Positions 1 to 6,445 of a stretch of DNA of 13,586 nt are shown one piece after another (position 1 is the first letter of the stretch; the number at the start of each line of letters is the position of its first letter). The stretch is from the NCBI GenBank assembly GCA_002369055.1, contig DFEL01000075.1, positions 1 through 13,586 of the forward strand, given 5' to 3'. The notes beneath the pieces are model-generated. The model saw only the letters and a list, made by a program, of their open reading frames with translations. It was not told where the DNA came from and did not search any database. The DNA comes from Cyanobacteria bacterium UBA3803 (GTDB lineage Bacteria; Cyanobacteriota; Vampirovibrionia; Gastranaerophilales; Gastranaerophilaceae). Made by a program: the position numbers and the translations under genes.

Positions 1-957
1 GATATTAAATTATTTGCAGGTCGTTCTAATCCAAAATTAGCTCAAGAAGTCGCAGAAGCTTTAGGAACTTCTGTTGGTCCAATGATTATAAAAGATTTTG
101 CAGATGGTGAAATTTATGTTCAAGTTAAGGACAGTGTTAGAGGTGATGATGTATTTATTATTCAACCTTTGTGTAAACCTGTAAATCAAAATTTAATGGA
201 ATTATTGATTATAATTGATGCGTTCAAGCGTGCAAGTGCAAAATCAATAACAGCTGTTATTCCATATTATGGTTACGCAAGACAAGACAGAAAAACATCA
301 GGTCGTGAGGCTATTACTGCAAAATTGGTTGCGGATTTATTAACTACTGCCGGATGTAACAGAGTTTTAGCTGTTGATTTACATTCAGGTCAAATTCAAG
401 GTTTCTTTAATATTTTAGTTGACCATATTTTTGCAACTTCTATTCTTGTAAACCATATTCGTAAAGAAAATTTAAACCCTGATGATATGGTTGCAGTAAG
501 TCCTGACACAGGTGGTGTTCAAAGAGCAAGACATTTTGCAAAAGACTTAGGCTGTACTCTTGCAATTATTGACAAACGCCGTGATAAACATAATGAAGCA
601 ATTGCAAATTGTGTTATTGGTGATGTAAAAGATAAAATTTGTGTAATGTTTGATGATATTATTGATACAGCAGGCTCTATAACTGAAGCAGCAAAATTGT
701 TGAAAAAAGAAGGTGCCAGAGATATATATGTTTGTGCTGTTCACCCTGTTTTCTCGGGTCCTGCTATTCAAAGACTTGAAGAAGCACCTATTAAGGAAGT
801 TGTTGTAACTAATACCATACCGTTAGATAACGAAAATCTTCCTGAAAAAATTAAGCAGCTTTCGGTTGCTCCTCTTTTGGCACAAGCTATTTCACGCATT
901 CATGATGATGAATCAATAAGTTCATTGTTTGGCTTTGAAAAAGAAATGAAAGTGTAG
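1..957 (+). CDS. prs: Ribose-phosphate pyrophosphokinase (PRPP synthase), 5'-truncated by the window edge
   Basis: Makes phosphoribosyl pyrophosphate from ribose 5-phosphate and ATP, feeding purine, pyrimidine, NAD, His and Trp synthesis in the cytoplasm. The open frame runs from base 1, and its first residues (IKLFAGRSNPKLAQE) match the usual PRPP synthase N-terminus. The true start therefore lies a few codons outside the window, and the ATG at 82 is internal. The visible 318 residues are close to the normal length of about 315. Recognisable motifs are RQDRK in the ATP-binding loop, VDLHSGQIQGFF, the flexible loop DKRRDKHNEA (usually DKRRPKPN), and the PRPP-binding loop FDDIIDTAGS. All look functional. 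A hairpin terminator follows 22 bp after the stop, so prs is the last gene of its transcript. Its upstream partner is outside the window. Confidence 0.96.
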   Translation, partial: DIKLFAGRSNPKLAQEVAEALGTSVGPMIIKDFADGEIYVQVKDSVRGDDVFIIQPLCKPVNQNLMELLIIIDAFKRASAKSITAVIPYYGYARQDRKTSGREAITAKLVADLLTTAGCNRVLAVDLHSGQIQGFFNILVDHIFATSILVNHIRKENLNPDDMVAVSPDTGGVQRARHFAKDLGCTLAIIDKRRDKHNEAIANCVIGDVKDKICVMFDDIIDTAGSITEAAKLLKKEGARDIYVCAVHPVFSGPAIQRLEEAPIKEVVVTNTIPLDNENLPEKIKQLSVAPLLAQAISRIHDDESISSLFGFEKEMKV

Positions 958-980
958 TTAAATAAGTTTTGCAATATTAA

Positions 981-1009
981 AAATGCGGTTTTCTAAAACC
1001 GCATTTTTT
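981..1009. terminator. Bidirectional rho-independent terminator between prs and the convergent hydrolase gene
   Basis: A perfect inverted repeat (981-992 with 995-1006) has a GC core of TGCGG/CCGCA flanked by A and T tracts. RNA from either strand would form a hairpin followed by U residues. It lies between two converging stop codons, at 957 and 1012, and so can end both transcripts. Confidence 0.88.
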
Positions 1010-1011
1010 GT

Positions 1012-1845
1012 TTAGTTCAATTTTAAATGTTGTTTAATCCATTCTATAACAACTTGTTTTGTTTCAGGCTGGCTGTTTAAAATTGTCATATCGGCACCGC
1101 CTCTTTCGGCATTATATACATCAAAATCTCCCTGTGCAAATTTTGAAATTTGTTCCTGTTCTCTCATATAGAAAGTATTGGTTTTACTTGAAATTGCCAA
1201 AATAGGAGTATCCCCGATTTGTGTCATTACAATCGGTATGTACAAACCTTTATTATTCATTCTTGGCGATATTAAAACAAGCCCTCTTGGCTTTACTTTC
1301 ATCATCTTTGCAAGTATAACTGCTGTGTTTGCACCAATATCACTGCCCATTATAATATAGTTTGAAAAATCAGCTTTTTTACTTTCTTTTTGTATTTTTG
1401 TTATTACATCAAATACATCTTGCGGATATTTTTCAAAAGTATCATTTCTAAATGTTGTCCATGATTTTTGGTTGAATTTTTTGTCAAAAACACTTTTTCC
1501 GTGACCTCTAAAATCTATTCTTAATACGGCATATCCCATATTGCTTAACTCAATATATAAAGGTGACCAATATTTGCTGTTTCTACCTATTGAATGAAGT
1601 AATATTATTGTAGGATAGAATTTTTTGTTAGTTTTTGGGTAACTTAAATATCCCTTTATAATGTGTCCGTCTTTTGTTTCAGCTTCATAAATTCTTTCTG
1701 AGTAAAATTTTTTTATTTTTACTTGTTCTTCCTTCTGTTTGTTTTGATTTTTATCATCGGAAGAGTCTTCTGCAAATGCAAAATTTTGAGTCGTTAGTGA
1801 AACTGATAATAATAAAACTGTTAATATTACATAAATTTTCTTCAT
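1012..1845 (-). CDS. Exported alpha/beta-hydrolase-fold protein with altered catalytic residues
   Basis: 277 residues. The N-terminus is a clear Sec signal peptide: MKK, a hydrophobic stretch over about residues 4-18, and AFA|ED as the likely cleavage site near residue 25. A charged Lys/Glu/Asp linker (26-46) follows, with no lipobox. The rest has the fold landmarks of the dienelactone hydrolase/BAAT-like family: LLHSIGRN (oxyanion-hole region, 82-89), RIDFRGHGKS (109-118), and a strand-helix nucleophile elbow at 163-172. In that elbow the usual G-x-S-x-G reads G-S-D-I-G, putting Asp169 in the nucleophile position. The C-terminal region, where the catalytic His is expected (typically GHGTDM), reads GGADM (249-253). 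It may therefore be non-catalytic or use a different chemistry. The start is supported by an AAGGAA ribosome site 6-7 nt upstream. It is monocistronic, with its own promoter and the shared terminator. The substrate is unknown. Confidence 0.85.
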   Translation of the reverse strand: MKKIYVILTVLLLSVSLTTQNFAFAEDSSDDKNQNKQKEEQVKIKKFYSERIYEAETKDGHIIKGYLSYPKTNKKFYPTIILLHSIGRNSKYWSPLYIELSNMGYAVLRIDFRGHGKSVFDKKFNQKSWTTFRNDTFEKYPQDVFDVITKIQKESKKADFSNYIIMGSDIGANTAVILAKMMKVKPRGLVLISPRMNNKGLYIPIVMTQIGDTPILAISSKTNTFYMREQEQISKFAQGDFDVYNAERGGADMTILNSQPETKQVVIEWIKQHLKLN

Positions 1846-1869
1846 ACCTATTCCTTTTTTATATAATTT

Positions 1870-1897
1870 ATTATACTATATATTTGAAATATTACAA
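1870..1897 (-). promoter_or_regulatory. Predicted sigma70-type promoter of the hydrolase-fold gene
   Basis: Reading the minus strand, TTGTAA (1897-1892) is followed after 16 nt by a perfect TATAAT (1875-1870), about 25 bp before the start codon. It is back-to-back with the promoter of the plus-strand gene at 1983. Confidence 0.55.
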
Positions 1898-1900
1898 ATG

Positions 1901-1930
1901 TTACAATTTTTTTTAAATTTGAAATATGAT
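1901..1930 (+). promoter_or_regulatory. Predicted promoter of the helical-repeat protein gene
   Basis: TTACAA (1901-1906) is followed after 18 nt by TATGAT (1925-1930). Transcription would start near 1937, giving a leader of about 45 nt with a GAGGG ribosome site at 1971-1975. The region is so AT-rich that chance matches are possible. Confidence 0.4.
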
Positions 1931-1982
1931 ATAACAAAAATTGTTTATATAAGTAAGAGTAGTTTTACTAGAGGGTTACCGT

Positions 1983-2894
1983 ATGGCATCAATAGCAATA
2001 GATACAAATATGTACTTGATTAAAAACAAGCTGAGCATCACCTCAGAGCGTATGGCTAATTATGCTAATAAAACTGTTGATGAGATTATTGAAGCGGAAA
2101 AAGCACAAGGTAATACAAAAGCAGCTGAGTTGGAAAAGCAATTGCAATCTGACCCGCAAACTTTAATAAAAACATATCAATTAGATAACCCCGGCAATAA
2201 GTTTAATATTCTTCAGCAAGTTCCAGAACAAAAACGTCCTGAAATGTTGGAGCTGCTTGAAGATGATGATTTGAGAATGGGTTTAAACTTCTTTTCTCAA
2301 GAGCAGTTATTAAAATTGGTTGAAGATTATGCTCCGATTGAAGAAGTCGTTAATGCCGCTCTAATTTCATTCCCGTTGCAAGAAGTAATGGAAATGATGC
2401 CGGATAAAGAGCTAAACAATTTTATTGTAAATAAAGATTTAGACGAAGAATTTTTAAAGAAACATTTGTCAAATATGGATCCGGCTGTTTTGGCTTCAAT
2501 GATTGAAACAGCTACTGGTGAACCTGTATTTGAAGAAGATCCTAAAAAGCTTATGACAATGTTGACAGGTTTGGATGATGATGCATATCAAGAAGCGTTG
2601 ATTGCTATGAATTCTGATGCAAAACGTGTCATGGTTATGAACATGTATCAACAGGATCAAGAAGTGTTGCAATTGTTCCCTGCTGATGCGTATACTGATA
2701 TGCTTGCAACTTTGGAAAAAGAAGAAATGATGCCTAGCATGCAGGCTATGACAACTGATACATTGATTGGTATGGATTCTGAATTGCCTCCTGAATTGAT
2801 GTCAATAGTATTAACTCAAATTGATCCAAAAGATTTTGCAAAAGAACTTATACAAAAATATCCTAATCTTTTGACTCAGATAGTTGCGTCATAG
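1983..2894 (+). CDS. Acidic, Met-rich all-helical repeat protein (MgtE-N/FliG-like look), function unknown
   Basis: 303 residues with no signal peptide or membrane segment, so probably cytoplasmic. I do not recognise a named family. From about residue 70 to the end it is a string of short amphipathic helices. Each tends to begin with Pro/Asp/Glu caps and continue as a hydrophobic pattern: SQEQLLKLV, PLQEVMEMM, PDKELNNFI, DPAVLASMI, DPKKLMTML, PADAYTDML, PPELMSIVL, DPKDFAKEL. This resembles the superhelical repeats of MgtE N-terminal and FliG middle domains, which mostly mediate protein contacts. The protein is strongly acidic and rich in Met. The first 60 residues form a separate helical segment. 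The start is supported by GAGGG 7 nt upstream. It is monocistronic, and its last 32 bp are shared antisense with pncC. An adaptor or scaffold role is only an inference. Confidence 0.85.
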   Translation: MASIAIDTNMYLIKNKLSITSERMANYANKTVDEIIEAEKAQGNTKAAELEKQLQSDPQTLIKTYQLDNPGNKFNILQQVPEQKRPEMLELLEDDDLRMGLNFFSQEQLLKLVEDYAPIEEVVNAALISFPLQEVMEMMPDKELNNFIVNKDLDEEFLKKHLSNMDPAVLASMIETATGEPVFEEDPKKLMTMLTGLDDDAYQEALIAMNSDAKRVMVMNMYQQDQEVLQLFPADAYTDMLATLEKEEMMPSMQAMTTDTLIGMDSELPPELMSIVLTQIDPKDFAKELIQKYPNLLTQIVAS

Positions 2895-3429
2895 CAGTTG
2901 TATAGTTTTTGTTCAGAAATTCTGTTAAAAATTCCAATGCTGCTTGAGTGAATAGGAATTTTATTATTTTTCTGCTGTGGTTAGGGTTTATGTTGAATTC
3001 TCTAACTTGAGTTAGGTATTTATTTTTTATCGCAACATACATTAAACCGACAGGTTTGTTTTCTTCCGGTGTTGTTGGACCTGCAATACCTGTTGTCGTA
3101 ATTGCAATGTCACACCCTGTTTTATTGAACAGTCCCTCTGCCATTTCAAGAGCACATTCTTCGCTAACGGCACCATGTGCTTCAAGTGTTTCTTGAGAAA
3201 CATTTAGAAGTTCCATTTTTGCTTCGTTTGCGTATGTAATAAAATTTTCTTTTGTATATGAAGAGCTGCCTGCAACATCTGTTAGTCTTGAACTTAAAAG
3301 ACCGCCTGTACAAGATTCTGCGGTTGAAATCTTTAATGAATAGTAAAATAAAATTCTTGCTATATTTTGTTCTAAAGACGAATCCATTTGTTGTTTAAAG
3401 TATTTTAGGCTTTCAATAAATTTTTTCAT
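2863..3429 (-). CDS. pncC: Nicotinamide-nucleotide amidase, stand-alone CinA C-terminal domain (PncC)
   Basis: 188 residues. The family deamidates nicotinamide mononucleotide to nicotinate mononucleotide, a salvage step of the pyridine nucleotide cycle. Here the domain stands alone, without the N-terminal MoaB-like half of full CinA. Key motifs are TAESCTGG (36-43, proposed nucleophile Ser39), GSSSY (54-58), TYANEAK (65-71, with Lys71 as the partner base), GAVSEE (86-91) and TGIAGP (113-118). Residues 1-35 form an extra basic, amphipathic leader not needed for the domain, so translation could instead start at Met15. No Shine-Dalgarno sequence precedes either start, and the promoter places transcription start almost on the first ATG. 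The 3' end overlaps the convergent gene ending at 2894 by 32 bp, with no terminator visible between them. Confidence 0.93.
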   Translation of the reverse strand: MKKFIESLKYFKQQMDSSLEQNIARILFYYSLKISTAESCTGGLLSSRLTDVAGSSSYTKENFITYANEAKMELLNVSQETLEAHGAVSEECALEMAEGLFNKTGCDIAITTTGIAGPTTPEENKPVGLMYVAIKNKYLTQVREFNINPNHSRKIIKFLFTQAALEFLTEFLNKNYTTAMTQLSESKD

Positions 3430-3435
3430 ATTATT

Positions 3436-3464
3436 AATTTATATTTATTTATAGCCTTTGTCAA
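3436..3464 (-). promoter_or_regulatory. Predicted pncC promoter, consistent with a leaderless transcript
   Basis: On the minus strand a perfect TTGACA (3464-3459) is followed by TAAATT after 17 nt (3441-3436), or by TATAAA after 15 nt. Either -10 element puts transcription start at about 3429-3431. The pncC ATG begins at 3429. Confidence 0.5.
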
Positions 3465-3473
3465 GTCACAAAT

Positions 3474-3506
3474 AAAAAACGGAGCCTAAAACAGACTCCG
3501 TTTTTT
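3474..3506 (-). terminator. Rho-independent terminator of the DHH phosphoesterase gene
   Basis: The stem is AAAAAACGGAG (3474-3484) with CTCCGTTTTTT (3496-3506) and an 11-nt loop. It lies 15 bp past the DHH stop codon. The A run gives a U6 tail on the minus-strand transcript. The structure is symmetric, but no plus-strand gene needs it here. Confidence 0.85.
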
Positions 3507-3521
3507 ATGATTTTAAATATC

Positions 3522-4850
3522 TTATGCAACTTTTTTATTATTTGCTTCGTATGCTTCAATTTTAGCACTTAATTCATCAACAAATGCTTTAACTGTTTCT
3601 TCTGTTGTTCTGCCATTTTTTGGAATTTGGAATGCGGCAGCGTTTTTGTGACCTCCACCACCATATTGTCTTGCGATTTCAGATACATCAAAACTTCTGC
3701 TTCTTATTGATAATGCGGCAGCACCACCGAATTCTGCAACTTTAAAACCAACTTCTACACCTTCAAGTTCAGGTAATCTTCCGCAAACATTTTTAACTGC
3801 ATCTTTACCTTCTTGAGCATATCCTGCTTCTTTACATGCTTTCTTTGCTGCTTTAATGTCTGCATCTTCAATAATATATGCAATTTTGCCGTTACCTGAA
3901 TATTGAATTTTGTCTAATGCTACTTTTTCTGCTTCTAAAACAACTTTTGGTGTATTGCCTAATGCGTTCAAATTAACTTCACGGTTATTTACACCTGCTT
4001 TCATTAACAATGCAGCATCTTCGAATGTCAATGGAGTTCCTGCGTATTTGAAGCATCCGGTATCTGTTAGCATGCCTGTAAACATAGCATCCTTAGTTTC
4101 TTTTCTTAATTCTTCCGGTTTTAAACCTAAAGGTTCAACAAATTGCATTGCAATTTCTGCTGCTGCTGGTAATGAACTATCTATTAAATTAGCAGTTTTT
4201 GCATATTTGTTATTTACTGTTCTGCCCCATTTTTCGTTATATTCTTCTTTGTATGGGTGGTGGTCAATTTTTAGGCTGTATGTTGCTTTATTCATAACGC
4301 CTTTTCTGTAATCAGGTGCCATTAATTTTGTTTCTGCACAGTCAACTGCAATTGCTAAATCATATTTACCGTATTTTTCTGCTGCTTTGTCAGCATCTTC
4401 AGGTTTTCCTGGTTTATGAACAATAACATTTACATCAGGATTAGTGTTTAGGTAGTTGTAATGTTCAGGGAATTTGTCACCAAATACGAATACATCAACT
4501 TTTTTACCTGTTGCTTGGTTGATTAAATTTGCCATAGCAAAGGAAGTTCCAAAGCTGTCACCATCAGGTGAAGTATGACCTGATACTGCAACTCTTTGAA
4601 CTTTAGGGTCTTTCATAATTTTAACCATTTTTTCAATGGTTTCTTTATTATGTGCTTCGGGAGCCCAGCCTGTGAACGATACTGACATTGTTTTTCTTGG
4701 TTGTACCATACTCATACCAAGAGCACTCATTTTATCTAAAGCACTATATTGAAATGTTGGTTTGATGTCAGATTGTGCATTTTTTACAACATTTGATTTT
4801 GGTGCTGCATAATTTGTGCTTTTTACTGCATTAATTGCATTTACGTTCAT
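3522..4850 (-). CDS. DHH/DHHA1 phosphoesterase (NrnA-like) with an unusual N-terminal tail ending in SVSFTG
   Basis: 442 residues. The DHH domain starts near residue 70: GHTSPDGDSFG (91-101, metal ligands His92, Asp96, Asp98), IAVDCAE (167-173, Asp170), the signature IDHHPY (195-200) and LTDTGCFKY (261-269). The DHHA1 domain ends in GGGGHKNAAAF (397-407). All metal-binding motifs are intact, so it should be an active manganese-dependent phosphoesterase. NrnA-type enzymes degrade short RNA oligos, pAp or cyclic-dinucleotide products, and the exact substrate here cannot be told. NrnA is usually about 320 residues. The extra length is mostly residues 1-61, a low-complexity Asn/Ala/Lys/Ser/Met segment ending SVSFTG (56-61). 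The start is supported by AGGAG 7-8 nt upstream. A TATAAG at 4874-4879 could be its -10 box, but no convincing -35 is seen. It is likely monocistronic, since terminators lie on both sides. Confidence 0.92.
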   Translation of the reverse strand: MNVNAINAVKSTNYAAPKSNVVKNAQSDIKPTFQYSALDKMSALGMSMVQPRKTMSVSFTGWAPEAHNKETIEKMVKIMKDPKVQRVAVSGHTSPDGDSFGTSFAMANLINQATGKKVDVFVFGDKFPEHYNYLNTNPDVNVIVHKPGKPEDADKAAEKYGKYDLAIAVDCAETKLMAPDYRKGVMNKATYSLKIDHHPYKEEYNEKWGRTVNNKYAKTANLIDSSLPAAAEIAMQFVEPLGLKPEELRKETKDAMFTGMLTDTGCFKYAGTPLTFEDAALLMKAGVNNREVNLNALGNTPKVVLEAEKVALDKIQYSGNGKIAYIIEDADIKAAKKACKEAGYAQEGKDAVKNVCGRLPELEGVEVGFKVAEFGGAAALSIRSRSFDVSEIARQYGGGGHKNAAAFQIPKNGRTTEETVKAFVDELSAKIEAYEANNKKVA

Positions 4851-4896
4851 TTTAAAACTCCTACCTTTTTACACTTATACTTATTTAAACTTCCTC

Positions 4897-4930
4897 AAAA
4901 AAAAAATTGCCCGCATGGCAGGCAATTTTT
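4897..4930 (-). terminator. glgA: Strong rho-independent terminator after glgA
   Basis: The inverted repeat AAAAATTGCC (4902-4911) pairs with GGCAATTTTT (4921-4930). Ten consecutive A residues (4897-4906) become a U10 tract on the minus-strand RNA. It lies 59 bp past the glgA stop and insulates the DHH gene from the glgA transcript. Confidence 0.88.
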
Positions 4931-4989
4931 ACTAAATATTTACAATTGTTAATAGTGTATATTTCACAATATACGTGCTTTTTAACGAT

Positions 4990-6435
4990 TTATTTCAATA
5001 AATTTTTGTATAAATCAAGATATTTTTGTGCACTTATTTTCCAGCTAAAATCTGATTTCATTGCATTTTTTTGCATGTTTTCAAATACTTTTTTGTTGTT
5101 ATAGTACGTATTAAATGCATAATAAAGAGCTTCTTTCATATCCCATCCGTTGTATCTCCAGAATTTAAAGCCGTTAGCCTTATCTTGAGGTTCGCCTTTT
5201 ACGGTATCATCAAGTCCTCCTGTTGCTCTTACAACCGGAAGTGAACCATATCTCATTGCTATAAGTTGGCTTAATCCGCAAGGTTCAAATCTTGAAGGCA
5301 TAAGGAATAAGTCTGAACCTGCATACATAAGATTTGCAAGTTTTCCATTGTATCCTATTTCTGCACGAATGTTTGGTGAATTATTAGATAGCCATATTAA
5401 AAGATTTTGGTATTCGTCTGCTCCGGAGCCTAAAAATACAAAATCCGCAGGCATATTCATTAACTCGCCTTCTTCAGCTCTTATTAAATCAATGCCTTTT
5501 TGGTCTACAAGTCTTGATATCATTGCAACAAGAGGTCTATCAGGGTTATATTTCAGACCAAAATGTTCGCAGACTTTTTTCTTATTATCTTGTTTTTTCT
5601 TTAATGAATTTGCGTCATAGTTTTTTGCTAATGCTTTATCGTGTTTAGGGTCAAATGCTGTGTAATCAATGCCGTTAATTATACCGTGAATTTTTCCTTG
5701 ATTCATTCTTAATGTATAGTCCATACCTTCGCCAAATTCAGGTGTTAAAATTTCTTGAGCATATTTTGGTGAAACAACAAGGATTGCATCTGAGTAGTTT
5801 ATTGCACCTTTTACCCAGTTTACCATGCCATAATGCTCTAGTCCCCATTGATTAAATACTATATCTTTACGCATATTTGCAAAGTCTAGGATGTCATCGT
5901 GCCATATTCCTTGATATGCTAAGTTATGAATTTGGAAAACATTTTTTGCTTTATTCCAAAATTCATCATATTTGTAGTTTGCTTTTATAAACATTGGTAT
6001 CATTGCTGTATGCCAGTCGTGCGTGTGTACAATGTCTGCTTTAAAATTTAGTGCTTTTGCATATTCAAGAACAGCAAGTGAAAAAGCAACATATCTTTCG
6101 TGTTCGTATCTTGTGTCTAAATATTTTGGATATACTTCATTAAAACAGCCAAAGTACCAGTCATTTTGTATAAAGAACACATTTATTTTTGTTCCGGGTA
6201 ATTTGCATGTATATAATTTAAATTTATGTCCTTGATAGCCAAAAGTTATCCACATTTCAGAGTTTGGATATTCAGTTATGCCGAATTTTTCTTTGTCTAT
6301 ACATCCGTGTAGCGGTGTAAAAATTGCCAATTCGACATTTTTTTCTAATTCTTTAGGTACGCTTCCCACTACATCTGCAAGACCGCCTGCTTTTGAGAAT
6401 GGTGCTACTTCTGCTGCTGCAAATAATACTTTCAT
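4990..6435 (-). CDS. glgA: Glycogen synthase, ADP-glucose type (GT5)
   Basis: 481 residues, normal for bacterial GlgA. It transfers glucose from ADP-glucose to the non-reducing end of an alpha-1,4-glucan. The N-terminal half-domain opens with KAGGLADVVGSVPKEL (15-30, where Lys15 of the KxGGL motif contacts the nucleotide sugar) and contains HTHDWHTAMIP (137-147). The C-terminal GT-B domain has ISRLVDQKGIDL (306-317), FLGSGADEY (334-342) and the donor-site block RFEPCGLSQLIAMRYGSLPVV (382-402), with Glu384. It looks fully active. Translation starts 10 nt after the stop of the 1110-residue gene, and its AAGGAG (6446-6441) overlaps that stop codon, so the two genes are almost certainly co-transcribed and translationally coupled. 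No other glycogen genes (glgB, glgC, glgP) are in the window. Confidence 0.97.
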   Translation of the reverse strand: MKVLFAAAEVAPFSKAGGLADVVGSVPKELEKNVELAIFTPLHGCIDKEKFGITEYPNSEMWITFGYQGHKFKLYTCKLPGTKINVFFIQNDWYFGCFNEVYPKYLDTRYEHERYVAFSLAVLEYAKALNFKADIVHTHDWHTAMIPMFIKANYKYDEFWNKAKNVFQIHNLAYQGIWHDDILDFANMRKDIVFNQWGLEHYGMVNWVKGAINYSDAILVVSPKYAQEILTPEFGEGMDYTLRMNQGKIHGIINGIDYTAFDPKHDKALAKNYDANSLKKKQDNKKKVCEHFGLKYNPDRPLVAMISRLVDQKGIDLIRAEEGELMNMPADFVFLGSGADEYQNLLIWLSNNSPNIRAEIGYNGKLANLMYAGSDLFLMPSRFEPCGLSQLIAMRYGSLPVVRATGGLDDTVKGEPQDKANGFKFWRYNGWDMKEALYYAFNTYYNNKKVFENMQKNAMKSDFSWKISAQKYLDLYKNLLK

Positions 6436-6445
6436 CGTTTCTCCT

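Noticed and set aside
82..957. prs starting at the ATG at 82
   Set aside because: The same frame is open to base 1 and its upstream codons encode the conserved PRPP synthase N-terminus, so that Met is internal.
3910..4311. A 133-codon open frame on the plus strand
   Set aside because: It lies entirely antisense to the DHH phosphoesterase, whose motifs are intact, and lacks any start signal.
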